Assembly: GCA_045540655.1 (NCBI GenBank)
Contig: JAZQHP010000019.1
Location: 1-32,896 of the forward strand
Length of the DNA stretch: 32,896 bases
Direction of reading: 5' to 3'
From: RGIG1959 sp045540655
GTDB lineage: Bacteria; Bacillota; Clostridia; Oscillospirales; Acutalibacteraceae
Of the stretch, positions 23,017 through 31,545 are shown one piece after another (the stretch's first letter is position 1; each line of letters opens with the position of its first letter). The notes under the pieces are model-generated. The model searched no databases and had not been told where the DNA came from. It saw only the letters and a list, made by a program, of their open reading frames with translations. The position numbers and the translations under genes were made by a program.

Positions 23017-25275
23017 TCAATGGGTCAGTGCATACAGCATCATCAGACGCGCATCGGTCGTCGTAATCTCACCGTCGCCGTTGTAGTCGGCAACAGCGAG
23101 CTGCTCGGACGTCAGCATACCTTCCTTGAGGGCTTCCAGCATCGCCATACGCGCATCCTGCGTCGTAATCGTGCCGTCTTTGTTCACGTCGCCGAGCGTC
23201 TCCTGCGGTTGCTCGGGTTGCTCAGGCTCGGTAGACGCGCTCGGGGAGCTCGCCGTCTTCGTAATGCCGTCGGGGAAGTTGAGCAGACGGTCATTCGCTG
23301 CGATCTGCACCGCGTTGACGATCAGCGTGCCCGCGCCGCCCAGCTGGAACTTAATGGTCTTGATGGTGCTCTTGCCGTCTGCCGGCACCACGTTGTTATA
23401 CGTGTACACGCTGTACATATCCAGACCCGCCGATTGCTCCGCCGCGGGGAGATAGTCGCCATCCAGACCCGAGCACAGACCCGGCCAGAAGTCGCTCACG
23501 AGCGACACCGTGCGGTCACCGCCGGAGGTGGTCACGACCAGCTCAATGTCATAGCGCACGCGCGCATCCACGCTGTAAAGCAGACGGGTCAGGTCCGCCA
23601 CGGCAAACTCGGTGTTGACATCCATCGACACTTCGTAGCCGCTCGCCTCTTCCGAGTTGATGGTCAGCATACCGTTGTTGTAGGTGTAACTGCCGGTCTT
23701 GGTGTTGTCGACGATCTGCAGCGTATCGGGCTTCATCAGGTTGACGTTGGACGCCGCCGCGCGCAGGTTAAAGCGCATGTCGGTGACCTTGCCGCTTGCC
23801 GCCGCGAAATAGAAATAGTTCACGGTGATGGAGGTGTTGGGCGCCACATAGATACGCACCTGATTGATGCGGTAATCGGGGCTCTTCCACCATTCGGAGA
23901 GATTGATCTCCAGTTGCTCGGTGTTGACCATGTAGGGAGCGTTATCCTCCTGCACGAGCTGATCGCCCGACATGCAGTCGCGCATCATCCAGTAGCCACT
24001 GCCCTCCTGCGTAATGCCGAAGAAGTAGCCTTCACCGGAATTCTTGGTGATCTGTAAGCTCATATAAGGCGTGGTCACCGTACCGATACTGAGCGGTAGC
24101 ATCAAGTCCACCGTGCCGCGTTCGGAAGTAGTGTTGTTGATGACCAGAGAGCCGTCGGAGTTGTAGCTGTAATTCACGCCGTTGGTTGCCGAGGTGGTAT
24201 ACGCCTGGGCATCGACGCCGATGTAGTTACCGTAGTTGCCGATGCTTGCCCAGCCGTTCAGCCCCGAGGAGGAAACCACCTTGCCCCAGTTACCGTTCAT
24301 TTCGTCGACCTGCACCACTTCGCCGTTCTCGAGCGCACCGAGCACGGTCGTGCCGCTGGTGGTCGCCGCATCACGGACGTTCAGACCGTCCGAAGACTGC
24401 ACCTGATAGGTACCGATCTTGTCAGCGGTCGTCTTGGAGGGATCGCCGGTTGCGACCGTCGAGCCGCTCGCATACGCTTCCAGATAGCTCCAGAAGATCT
24501 GCCAGCCGTAGCCGTCGCGACCATCCTTGTAGTAGCCTGCCGCCGTAAACGCGCCGGTGGAGGGATTGTAGGTCGCACGCATCTGCATCGGGCAGTCCTT
24601 GCCCTTCTTGGTCGCGGTATCATACTGATACGCGTCGTAGTGCATCTTGATATCGGTTTGCCAGTTCAGACCCCAACGCTCGCACAGCACGAGGCAGAGA
24701 TACGCCGTGTGCTTCATCGTCTGGTCAAACTGATCCTCGTACCATTTCAGGATCGCCGCGCCGTTGGACCACTGCTCGCCGCCGAAGGTTTCGGTCGCGG
24801 GGAAGTTGTTGACGCAGGTCTCAATGCCGATGGCGTTGATGTTCGAGGGATAGGCGCTGTAAGAGGTCGCCGCGTGCCAGCCGCGACGGTTATCCGCCAG
24901 ACCCTGGTAAATCTCTTTGTTATCGACCGTGTAGTGCCAGCAAGCGCCGGTACTGGTCTTGTTGGTGTTGTTGTGGACGTTCTTCGCCGTCGCCGTCGAC
25001 ACATACGTACCGGTGTTATGTACCATCACGTATTTCGGGGTCAGCGATTGCGTGGGGTTCATGGAGGTGCTTCTCCAGTCACGGTACACCGTCACTTCCG
25101 CGTCGGTGCCGGCACCCAGCACATACGAACCGCCGTTCGTTTTGCCGTTGTCGTTGGGCATCACGATATTCGCCGCCGCTCTCGCCGTGTCGGGGGTGGC
25201 GATCAGCGCCGCCGCGGGAACCAGTGCCAACGTCAGCACCAGACAAGCGACGAACGCCACAAGTTTCTTCATCAT
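23017..25275 (-). CDS. Secreted N-acetylmuramoyl-L-alanine amidase with SH3b and dockerin (protein C)
   Basis: This 752-residue protein has a signal peptide (1-34) and an Amidase_2 domain (about 45-270) that cleaves the bond between MurNAc and L-alanine in peptidoglycan. Zinc ligands are H86 in VHNTG, H212 in MHYDA and C228 in GKDCP, with K226 as the usual active-site lysine. A bacterial SH3 domain (about 288-350, GLNVRDAATTSGTTVLGALENGE) should bind wall peptide. A beta-rich segment, the shared module (about 540-670), a Pro/Glu linker and a dockerin follow, the last with loops near NKDG and NGDG. The start is one of two adjacent ATG codons (25275 or 25272) behind GAAAGGA. Its dockerin closely matches that of protein D. 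Confidence 0.9.
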   Translation of the reverse strand: MMKKLVAFVACLVLTLALVPAAALIATPDTARAAANIVMPNDNGKTNGGSYVLGAGTDAEVTVYRDWRSTSMNPTQSLTPKYVMVHNTGTYVSTATAKNVHNNTNKTSTGACWHYTVDNKEIYQGLADNRRGWHAATSYSAYPSNINAIGIETCVNNFPATETFGGEQWSNGAAILKWYEDQFDQTMKHTAYLCLVLCERWGLNWQTDIKMHYDAYQYDTATKKGKDCPMQMRATYNPSTGAFTAAGYYKDGRDGYGWQIFWSYLEAYASGSTVATGDPSKTTADKIGTYQVQSSDGLNVRDAATTSGTTVLGALENGEVVQVDEMNGNWGKVVSSSGLNGWASIGNYGNYIGVDAQAYTTSATNGVNYSYNSDGSLVINNTTSERGTVDLMLPLSIGTVTTPYMSLQITKNSGEGYFFGITQEGSGYWMMRDCMSGDQLVQEDNAPYMVNTEQLEINLSEWWKSPDYRINQVRIYVAPNTSITVNYFYFAAASGKVTDMRFNLRAAASNVNLMKPDTLQIVDNTKTGSYTYNNGMLTINSEEASGYEVSMDVNTEFAVADLTRLLYSVDARVRYDIELVVTTSGGDRTVSLVSDFWPGLCSGLDGDYLPAAEQSAGLDMYSVYTYNNVVPADGKSTIKTIKFQLGGAGTLIVNAVQIAANDRLLNFPDGITKTASSPSASTEPEQPEQPQETLGDVNKDGTITTQDARMAMLEALKEGMLTSEQLAVADYNGDGEITTTDARLMMLYALTH

Positions 25276-25354
25276 CTTGCATCTGTCCTTTCTTCTTTTG
25301 TGATTTTTCGTCATATTTCGAACACGTAGAAATACCCGAATTTTCTCTACTATA

Positions 25355-25383
25355 ATTCTACTCAAAATCTCCGCGGGTGTCAA
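25355..25383 (-). promoter_or_regulatory. SigA promoter of dockerin-amidase C
   Basis: The minus strand reads TTGACA (25378-25383), a 17 bp spacer, then TAGAAT (25355-25360). The first transcribed bases (25333-25350) nearly match those of the lysozyme gene E. Confidence 0.82.
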
Positions 25384-25497
25384 GGCGATTTCGGCAAATC
25401 AGCGAAAAGAAATTCAATTTCTAGAAAACTATTCGTCAATATCACTAATGCGCGTGAATATCCTTTGGAATAAGATTACAATTTTTTTATTTTTGGC

Positions 25498-25536
25498 AAA
25501 AAAACGAGCCTTGCGGCAAAACACCGCAAGGCTCGT
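25498..25536 (-). terminator. Terminator of dockerin-amidase D
   Basis: A perfect 13 bp stem (ACGAGCCTTGCGG with CCGCAAGGCTCGT) is followed on the minus strand by TTTTTTT. The remaining 25384-25497 is AT-rich and holds nothing recognised. Confidence 0.92.
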
Positions 25537-25566
25537 CTGTGCATAACCGTATTTGTGCTGATCCGA

Positions 25567-27828
25567 TCAGTGCGTCAATGCATACAGCATCATCAGACGC
25601 GCATCGGTCGTGGTGATTTCACCATCGCCGTTGTAGTCTGCCAGACCCAACTGATTGCCGGTCAAGGAGCCTTCCTTGAGGGCTTCCAGCATCGCCATAC
25701 GCGCATCCTGGGTCGTGATCGTGCCGTCTTCGTTTACATCGCCGGTCTGGGTATCCACGGGCGGATCCGGTTCCACCGGCGTTTCGGTCAGTTCACCGCT
25801 GGACTGCAAGCCATCCTGCACATATGCGATGGTTTCGCGGCGCGACGCCTGCAGACCGCGCATGGTCAACGTACCGGGCGCGGTGAGCGTGATCGTGACA
25901 CTCTTGATGGTGCTGCTGTCGATGACACCGCCGTTCCATTCATAGTAGCCGAGCAGGTTCATGTCCACAAGCCACTCGCCCGCAGGCAGAGCGCTCTGAC
26001 CGCCTTCCATGCCGAAGACGTTGAAGAATTCGTTCTTCACTTCCATCGTGGCATCACCGTTGCCGTTGGTGAGCTCCATCGTGATGTTGAACGGCGCGGT
26101 TACGATCGCATCCATCAGCAGGTTCGTCAGATCGGACGGATCAAATTCCTGATTGACATTCATCTTGACACTGTAGCCGGCAGCCCCCGTCGCATTCATC
26201 GTGAGCGTGCCGTTGTCATAATTGTAGTTGCCGTAGCCGGACATCTGATCGATGCTGTTGCTCATCAGGTTTCTGTAGGGATCGGTGAAGACCTGTTGCG
26301 AGGTCAGCTTCAGGTCGTAGAGCTTGACATAGGAGTCCTTCACGCCGATGCAGTAGTAGGTCACCTTCGTGAATTTCACATTGCCGCTCGCCGGTGTATG
26401 ACCGAGGTTGCGGATGTAGGAACCGACATTGTAGTATTCCTCCAGCGAGCCCGCCGGGAAGTCGGTGGTGTCGGTGAGGTTTGCGACATCCGACAGATAC
26501 AGCTCATGCTCCACGCCGTCTTTATCAAGATAGTTCATCACGACGTTAAACTGCGCCGTACCGTCCTTTCGGACATACAGATACGTGTCGTTCACGGAGT
26601 CGAAACTATTTTCATATTCCATAAACGCCGACGGCCATGACCAGTTGTCGGCATTGGTGACACCGTTATACAAGGTAACCGAGCCGAAGGCATCGTCGTT
26701 CCAATACGGCCAGATTTCGCCTTGATCATTAAAGTTATTCAGCTGCATTTGCTGAGAGTTTGGCATCAGGTTGACCTGTGCCTCCCAATACGCTTCGTCC
26801 CACTTGGCATAGAGCGTGAAGTCATACGGCACGGGAGTCGAGAAATCGTAAGGATCGGTCAGTTCGGGGTTGCAGTACCAACCCGCAAAGCTGAACGCAT
26901 ATCTCGTGGGGGCGGCAGGCGCGCTCAACGTTTCGCCGTCCTTTACCTTCACGGGATCCACAGCCGAGCCGCCGTTAGTCTCAAAGCTGATCGTGTGCTT
27001 GTTGTCAAACGGGCTGGTAACCGACGTGGCACCCGCCGCATATTGCTCCAGATAGCTCCAGAAGATCTGCCAGAAATAGCCGTCGCGACCGGTGGTGTAG
27101 TAACCCGCCTTTTTGAAGGTGTTGGTCGCCTCGTCATAGGTCGCACGCATCTGCATGGGGCAGTCCTTACCGTAGTTGGTCGCGGGATCGTACTGCAGGG
27201 CGTCGTAGTGCATCTTGACGGCGGTCTTATAGTTCAGGCCCCAGCGCTGGCAAAGCACCGCCACCAGATACGCGGTGTTCTTCATGGTCTGGTTGAACTG
27301 ATTCTCATACCACGCCATGATGCGGTCGCCTTCGTTCCACAACTCGCCGCCGAAGGTCTCGGTCGCCGGGAAGTTGTTCACGCACATCTCAATGCCGATG
27401 GCGTTGGAGCTGGAAGGCGTCCAGCTACGGGACGTACCCGCGTGACCCGCGAAGGTCTTATCGGGCACGCCCTGATAAATTTCCTTATTGTCGACCGTGT
27501 AGTGCCACGCCGCGGAGGTACTGGTCTTGTTGGTGTTGGTATGTACGTTCTTCGCGTTCGCCGTGGAGACATACGTGCCGGTGTTGTGCACGATGATGTA
27601 CTTCAGGTTGAACGCCTTCGTGCTCAGCGAGTTGCGGAAGTCCACCTTGACGGTGCATTCCGCGTCGGTACCCGCACCGAGCGTATACGAAGTATTATTG
27701 GTCAGACCGTTGTGGGAGGGCATGACATACGGCGCCGCTTCGACCCGTTGGGGCACGAGCGCGATCGCCGGCACCATCGCCGCCACCATGACGATACACG
27801 TCAGGACAGAGAGAATTCGCTTCATCAT
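25567..27828 (-). CDS. Secreted N-acetylmuramoyl-L-alanine amidase with dockerin (protein D)
   Basis: This 753-residue protein has a signal peptide (1-31) and an Amidase_2 domain (about 40-268) with zinc ligands H81 (VHNTG), H207 (MHYDA) and C223 (GKDCP), plus K221. A Listeria-Bacteroides (Flg_new) repeat follows (about 278-343, with FETNGGSAV and YDFTLYAKW), then a beta-sandwich region, the shared module and a dockerin. It looks like a mosaic: the amidase and dockerin resemble protein C, while everything between resembles lysozyme E. The start is one of two adjacent ATG codons (27828 or 27825) behind GAAAGGAAG. A longer reading begins far upstream of the promoter and was rejected. Confidence 0.9.
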   Translation of the reverse strand: MMKRILSVLTCIVMVAAMVPAIALVPQRVEAAPYVMPSHNGLTNNTSYTLGAGTDAECTVKVDFRNSLSTKAFNLKYIIVHNTGTYVSTANAKNVHTNTNKTSTSAAWHYTVDNKEIYQGVPDKTFAGHAGTSRSWTPSSSNAIGIEMCVNNFPATETFGGELWNEGDRIMAWYENQFNQTMKNTAYLVAVLCQRWGLNYKTAVKMHYDALQYDPATNYGKDCPMQMRATYDEATNTFKKAGYYTTGRDGYFWQIFWSYLEQYAAGATSVTSPFDNKHTISFETNGGSAVDPVKVKDGETLSAPAAPTRYAFSFAGWYCNPELTDPYDFSTPVPYDFTLYAKWDEAYWEAQVNLMPNSQQMQLNNFNDQGEIWPYWNDDAFGSVTLYNGVTNADNWSWPSAFMEYENSFDSVNDTYLYVRKDGTAQFNVVMNYLDKDGVEHELYLSDVANLTDTTDFPAGSLEEYYNVGSYIRNLGHTPASGNVKFTKVTYYCIGVKDSYVKLYDLKLTSQQVFTDPYRNLMSNSIDQMSGYGNYNYDNGTLTMNATGAAGYSVKMNVNQEFDPSDLTNLLMDAIVTAPFNITMELTNGNGDATMEVKNEFFNVFGMEGGQSALPAGEWLVDMNLLGYYEWNGGVIDSSTIKSVTITLTAPGTLTMRGLQASRRETIAYVQDGLQSSGELTETPVEPDPPVDTQTGDVNEDGTITTQDARMAMLEALKEGSLTGNQLGLADYNGDGEITTTDARLMMLYALTH

Positions 27829-27889
27829 AAAGCTGTTCTTCCTTTCTAAAAAACTAATCCGATTGCCGAAAGCAACCTTCCTCAACTGT

Positions 27890-27918
27890 ATTATACACAA
27901 CTTGTTGTCCATCGTCAA
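27890..27918 (-). promoter_or_regulatory. SigA promoter of dockerin-amidase D
   Basis: The minus strand reads TTGACG (27913-27918), a 17 bp spacer, then the consensus TATAAT (27890-27895). From here to the next terminator (27919-28103) nothing else was recognised. Confidence 0.85.
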
Positions 27919-28103
27919 GTGACCTTCGTGAAAGTTTCTCAAAAGAACATCACTTATCTGAAATCTATTTGCGTTTTTGCACAATTTGACGCATACAGCA
28001 TCCGCTTGCCGCACGGTTGCCGCGCGGTATGCAATCAATTCAGAATATGCCCGCTGCTCCCCGTCGTCATCGCACCCGACAAACCCGCTCCGTTCACAGA
28101 ACA

Positions 28104-28142
28104 TAAAAACACGCGTTGCAGGGACGGCCCTGCAACGCGTGT
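28104..28142 (-). terminator. Terminator of dockerin-lysozyme E
   Basis: A perfect 15 bp stem (28109-28123 with 28128-28142) with an ACGG loop is followed on the minus strand by TTTTTATG. Confidence 0.92.
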
Positions 28143-28158
28143 GATGGGTATGTATTGA

Positions 28159-30459
28159 TCAGTTGGTGGTGAGTGCGATGAGCATCATCAGCCGCGCATC
28201 GATGGTCGTGACCACGCCGTCGCCGTTATAGTCACCCGCCACCAGCGCATCGCCGGAAAGCTGCGGACCGCCCAGCGCATGCATCATCGCGAAGCGTGCA
28301 TCCTGGGTCGTGATCGCGCCGTCGTTGTTGACGTCGCCCTTGGCATACGCCGGCTCTTCGGATGTGCCGCTCATCGAACCGCTCGAATAGCCGCCGTCCT
28401 GAATGTAGGTGACGGTTTCAAGACGCGACGCCTGCAACGCCTTCATGGTCAGCGTACCGGGAGCGGTCAGGCTGACCGTCACGCTCTTGATGGTGCTGTC
28501 CGTAATGGCACCGCCGTTCCACTCGTAGTAGCCGATGAAGTTCATATCCACATTCCAGGCTCCCGCGGGCAACGCCTCGGGCACCGAAGTCAATTCAAAC
28601 ACATTAAAGAACTCGTTCTTGAGCTGCATGTGCGCGTCGCCGTTGCCGCTGGTGAGCTCCACCGACACATTGAAAGGCGCGGTCGACTCCACGTCCATGA
28701 GCAGATTGACAAGCTCCGACGGATTGATCGACTGATTCACGTTCATGTTCACGCTGTAGCCCGTATCGCCCGTCGCGTTCATGGTCAGCGTGCCGTTGTT
28801 GTAAACATAGTTGCCCACACCCGACAGCTGCGTGACATTCTGATTCATAAAACTCGTCTGTGCACCCGCGACCTCAAACTGCGGGGTGAATTTCAGATCA
28901 TAGAGCTTGACATACGAGTCCTTCGCACCGATGACGAAGTAGGTCACCTTTGTGAACTTGATGTTGCCGCTCGCGGGAGCATGACCGAGATTGCGGATAT
29001 AGGAACCGACGTTGTAGAACTCCTCCAGATAGCCGGGAGCAAAGTCGGTGGAATCGGTAAGATTCGCCACGTCCGACAGATACAGATCGTGCGCCACGCC
29101 GTCTTTATCGAGATAGGTCAGCACCACGTTGAAGAAGGCGTCGCCTTCCTTCTTGACGTACAGATACGTATCGCCGACCGAATCGAAGCTGTGCTCGTAC
29201 GCCATGTACGCCGACGGCCACGACCAGTTGTCGTCGTTCGTCACGCCGTTGTACAACGTGACCGAGCCGTACGCGTCGTCATTCCAGTAGGGCCAGATCG
29301 CGCCCAGACCGTTGAAATCGTTGAGCACGATCTGTTGCGAGTTGGGCATCAGGTTGGTTTGTGCACCCCAATACGCTTCGTTCCACTTCGCATAGAGCGT
29401 AAAGTCGTACGGCACCGCCGCCGAGAAGTCATAGGGATCGGTCAGCTCGGGGTTGCAATACCAGCCGCCGAACTCAAACGCATATTTTGTCGGAGCGGCA
29501 GGCGCCGAGAATGCTTCGCCGTCCTTGACGTACACGGGATCCACCGCCGAGCCGCCGTTCGTTTCAAACGTGATCTTGTGTTTCGTCACCATATTGTTGT
29601 AGCCGTAGGTCTGCATAATGGTGGGGTAATCCTTGAACGCCACGTTGCAGTCGAGCGGATAGCCGTAGCTGTCCTTCCAGTACGAACCCGCATACACCTG
29701 CGTGCCGCCGGCGTTGTACCACTTGTACTGCCACGCACCGTAGGTCGTACGGAAGGAGGTGTTGTCCGACCACGGATTGTACTGCGAGCCGGTGGTCGCG
29801 CTCTTGACGGACGCGATCCACGTGTCGTAGTTATCCTTGTAGGACGATTGCAGGTCGCCAAGCACGTACTTGCCGCCGTACACGCCGGGGAAATAGCCCG
29901 CATTCGCGAGGGTTTCCGCCCAGCCAAGGCACAGCGATGTCGTTTCCGCCGCCGTCAGATCGTCGTGGCTCTTACGTCCCGTCGACGAATCGCCCGGATA
30001 CTCCACGTCGTAGTAGATCGGGTATTCAAAATACATATTGTTTTCCTGCATGATATTGATGCACCACTGCGCATCCGCCACCGCGCCCGCATAGGTCATG
30101 CGGCAGGTGTAATAATAGACGCCGATCTTCATGCCCGCTTCGCGCGCCTTGTTATACAGTCCGACAAAGGCGGGGTCACGATTGCGCAGACCGCTCGACA
30201 GACCTTCGTAACCGATACGAAGAATAACATATTCACAGCCGTCCGCCTTCATTTTCGCATAATCCACCATCGAATAGTCGAGGGTGTTGCCGCCGACGTT
30301 GTAGTAGGACATATCACAGCCCCATGCATGGATGCTGCCTGTACCCGCAGAACCACCGCCGGAAACAGCAAAGGTCGACGGCGCGACGATCGCAAACAGC
30401 GACAGCATCATCGCCAGCGTCAGCACAACGGCGCCGATCTTTTTGCACATTTTCATCAT
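28159..30459 (-). CDS. Secreted GH25 lysozyme with dockerin (protein E)
   Basis: This 766-residue protein has a signal peptide (1-32) and a GH25 muramidase domain (about 43-285), which hydrolyses the MurNAc-GlcNAc bond of peptidoglycan. Active-site residues fit the family: D49 in CDMSYYN, the DxE pair D151/E153 in YYDVE, and D270 in LDCNVA. Next come a Listeria-Bacteroides repeat (about 294-360), a beta-sandwich region close to that of protein D, the shared module and a dockerin ending in ALTTN. The dockerin differs from those of C and D at the linker between its loops (GGPQLSGDAL). The start is one of two adjacent ATG codons (30459 or 30456) behind AAAGGAGGAG. It is the first gene of the array. 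Confidence 0.92.
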   Translation of the reverse strand: MMKMCKKIGAVVLTLAMMLSLFAIVAPSTFAVSGGGSAGTGSIHAWGCDMSYYNVGGNTLDYSMVDYAKMKADGCEYVILRIGYEGLSSGLRNRDPAFVGLYNKAREAGMKIGVYYYTCRMTYAGAVADAQWCINIMQENNMYFEYPIYYDVEYPGDSSTGRKSHDDLTAAETTSLCLGWAETLANAGYFPGVYGGKYVLGDLQSSYKDNYDTWIASVKSATTGSQYNPWSDNTSFRTTYGAWQYKWYNAGGTQVYAGSYWKDSYGYPLDCNVAFKDYPTIMQTYGYNNMVTKHKITFETNGGSAVDPVYVKDGEAFSAPAAPTKYAFEFGGWYCNPELTDPYDFSAAVPYDFTLYAKWNEAYWGAQTNLMPNSQQIVLNDFNGLGAIWPYWNDDAYGSVTLYNGVTNDDNWSWPSAYMAYEHSFDSVGDTYLYVKKEGDAFFNVVLTYLDKDGVAHDLYLSDVANLTDSTDFAPGYLEEFYNVGSYIRNLGHAPASGNIKFTKVTYFVIGAKDSYVKLYDLKFTPQFEVAGAQTSFMNQNVTQLSGVGNYVYNNGTLTMNATGDTGYSVNMNVNQSINPSELVNLLMDVESTAPFNVSVELTSGNGDAHMQLKNEFFNVFELTSVPEALPAGAWNVDMNFIGYYEWNGGAITDSTIKSVTVSLTAPGTLTMKALQASRLETVTYIQDGGYSSGSMSGTSEEPAYAKGDVNNDGAITTQDARFAMMHALGGPQLSGDALVAGDYNGDGVVTTIDARLMMLIALTTN

Positions 30460-30505
30460 AATTGCTCCTCCTTTGAAGTGTACATAGCCGAATTTCTCTA
30501 CAATA

Positions 30506-30534
30506 AATATACCATTTTTACCAAAACGCGTCAA
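30506..30534 (-). promoter_or_regulatory. SigA promoter of dockerin-lysozyme E
   Basis: The minus strand reads TTGACG (30529-30534), a 17 bp spacer, then TATATT (30506-30511). Confidence 0.85.
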
Positions 30535-30630
30535 CATTTTTTGGAGTTTCTGTATCGTTTTTGTGATAAACCCCCAATCGCCGTTTCCGTTTTTCAGTGA
30601 TTCTCCACCATAACCGGTGGACATTTGCGG

Positions 30631-30659
30631 CGAATATTCCGCAAAAGCCGGGGCATACT
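30631..30659 (+). promoter_or_regulatory. SigG-like promoter of spoVAC
   Basis: CGAATA (30631-30636), a 17 bp spacer, then CATACT (30654-30659). This fits the forespore SigG pattern (TGAATA with CATACTA) better than SigA. spoVA genes are SigG-dependent in Bacillus. Confidence 0.65.
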
Positions 30660-30693
30660 GACCACACATTCTTCCGAAAGGACGCGTGTCGTT

Positions 30694-31137
30694 ATGCAAC
30701 TCACCGCCGCCGAATACCAACGCCTTGCCAAAAAAGCCGCTCCGCGCTCTCCCGTGCTCACCGACTGCTTCAAAGCCTTTGCGGTCGGCGGCACCATCTG
30801 CGTCATCGGTCAGCTCATCACCGAATCGGCACGCAGTTTCGGTGTGCCCGAACGCACCGCCTCACTCATCTGCACCGTCACCCTGATTGCGATCAGCATC
30901 CTGCTGACGGGATTCGGGCTGTATGACAAAATTGCCAAGCATGCGGGCGCGGGAACACTCGTGCCGATCACGGGCTTTGCGAACGCCGTCGCCTCCCCCG
31001 CCATCGAATTCAAAACCGAAGGGTATGTGCTGGGGCTTGCCGCGCAGATGTTTGTCATCGCGGGTCCCGTCATCGTCTACGGTACGGTAGCGGGTGTGGT
31101 GTACGGGCTGATCTATGTATTCATCGGATTGATGTAA
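30694..31137 (+). CDS. spoVAC: Stage V sporulation protein AC
   Basis: SpoVAC is an inner-membrane protein of the spore that acts with other SpoVA proteins in uptake and release of dipicolinic acid. The 147-residue length is typical. Family segments include AFAVGGTICVIGQ (about 29-41), LTGFGLYDKI, the highly conserved AGAGTLVPITGFANAVASP stretch and EFKTEGYVLG. Four or so hydrophobic helices are visible. The ATG at 30694 follows GAAAGGAC; a longer in-frame start at 30625 lies upstream of the predicted -10 box. The usual partners spoVAD and spoVAE do not follow; the unit ends in a terminator. Confidence 0.93.
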   Translation: MQLTAAEYQRLAKKAAPRSPVLTDCFKAFAVGGTICVIGQLITESARSFGVPERTASLICTVTLIAISILLTGFGLYDKIAKHAGAGTLVPITGFANAVASPAIEFKTEGYVLGLAAQMFVIAGPVIVYGTVAGVVYGLIYVFIGLM

Positions 31138-31139
31138 AA

Positions 31140-31170
31140 AAGGCTTGACCGATGAGGTCAAGCCTTTTTG
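31140..31170. terminator. Bidirectional terminator between spoVAC and the convergent membrane-protein operon
   Basis: A perfect 11 bp stem (AAGGCTTGACC with GGTCAAGCCTT) with a GATGA loop carries T-runs on both strands. Confidence 0.92.
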
Positions 31171-31177
31171 TTATATA

Positions 31178-31531
31178 TCAAACACCACCGGTGAATGCCA
31201 CTGTTAACATCAATGCAGCAAAATAAAAAAATGTGGAAATAACCGGCCAAATAAAAATCCAAATCCATTTCTTTCCGATGAATTGCATATTCTCAGGTTG
31301 CTTTCGCTCAATTAGAAAAAATATGATACAAATAATAAACGAAATCGGTGCAACAGGATTAGCCACCCAGCCATAAATGAAAATGTTTGCAACGTCAAAC
31401 GGTGTTCTCCAATCAGAATTGTGATGAAATGCATAATCGGAAATTGCAAAACATACGGTGGATGCAACACAGAAAAGGCAAAAGATACTATTCAAAATCG
31501 ATGTGATTGTCAATGCCTTGATCGTTTTCAT
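31178..31531 (-). CDS. Small integral membrane protein, unknown function
   Basis: The 117-residue protein has three hydrophobic segments (about 7-29, 52-72 and 88-112) and no recognised motif. The ATG at 31531 follows AAGGAGAGG; a longer frame with 30 more residues lies inside the upstream gene and was rejected. It lies 14 bases after the preceding membrane-protein gene, so it is probably the last gene of the operon that starts at or before the deformylase. Its base composition is clearly more AT-rich than its neighbours, with many AAA and ATT codons, which suggests a different origin or relaxed constraint. Function not recognised. Confidence 0.7.
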   Translation of the reverse strand: MKTIKALTITSILNSIFCLFCVASTVCFAISDYAFHHNSDWRTPFDVANIFIYGWVANPVAPISFIICIIFFLIERKQPENMQFIGKKWIWIFIWPVISTFFYFAALMLTVAFTGGV

Positions 31532-31545
31532 CGACGCGCCTCTCC

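Noticed and set aside
27829..28104. Long N-terminal extension of protein D, in frame
   Set aside because: It runs through the predicted promoter and 5' leader. The signal peptide and ribosome site place the start at 27828. The same reasoning removed extensions of A, B, C and E.
16711..30459. CRISPR or short tandem repeat array in the repetitive 16.7-30.5 kb region
   Set aside because: The repeats are protein-coding domain copies thousands of bases apart, without spacer-sized regular units.
16711..30459. Prophage origin for the lysozyme and amidases
   Set aside because: No holin, terminase, portal, capsid or integrase gene is present, and each enzyme has its own promoter, signal peptide and dockerin.
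28279..30600. A 773-residue open frame on the plus strand opposite the GH25 lysozyme
   Set aside because: Same reasoning: antisense shadow of a gene with clear catalytic motifs, signal peptide and dockerin. No family features in the antisense product.
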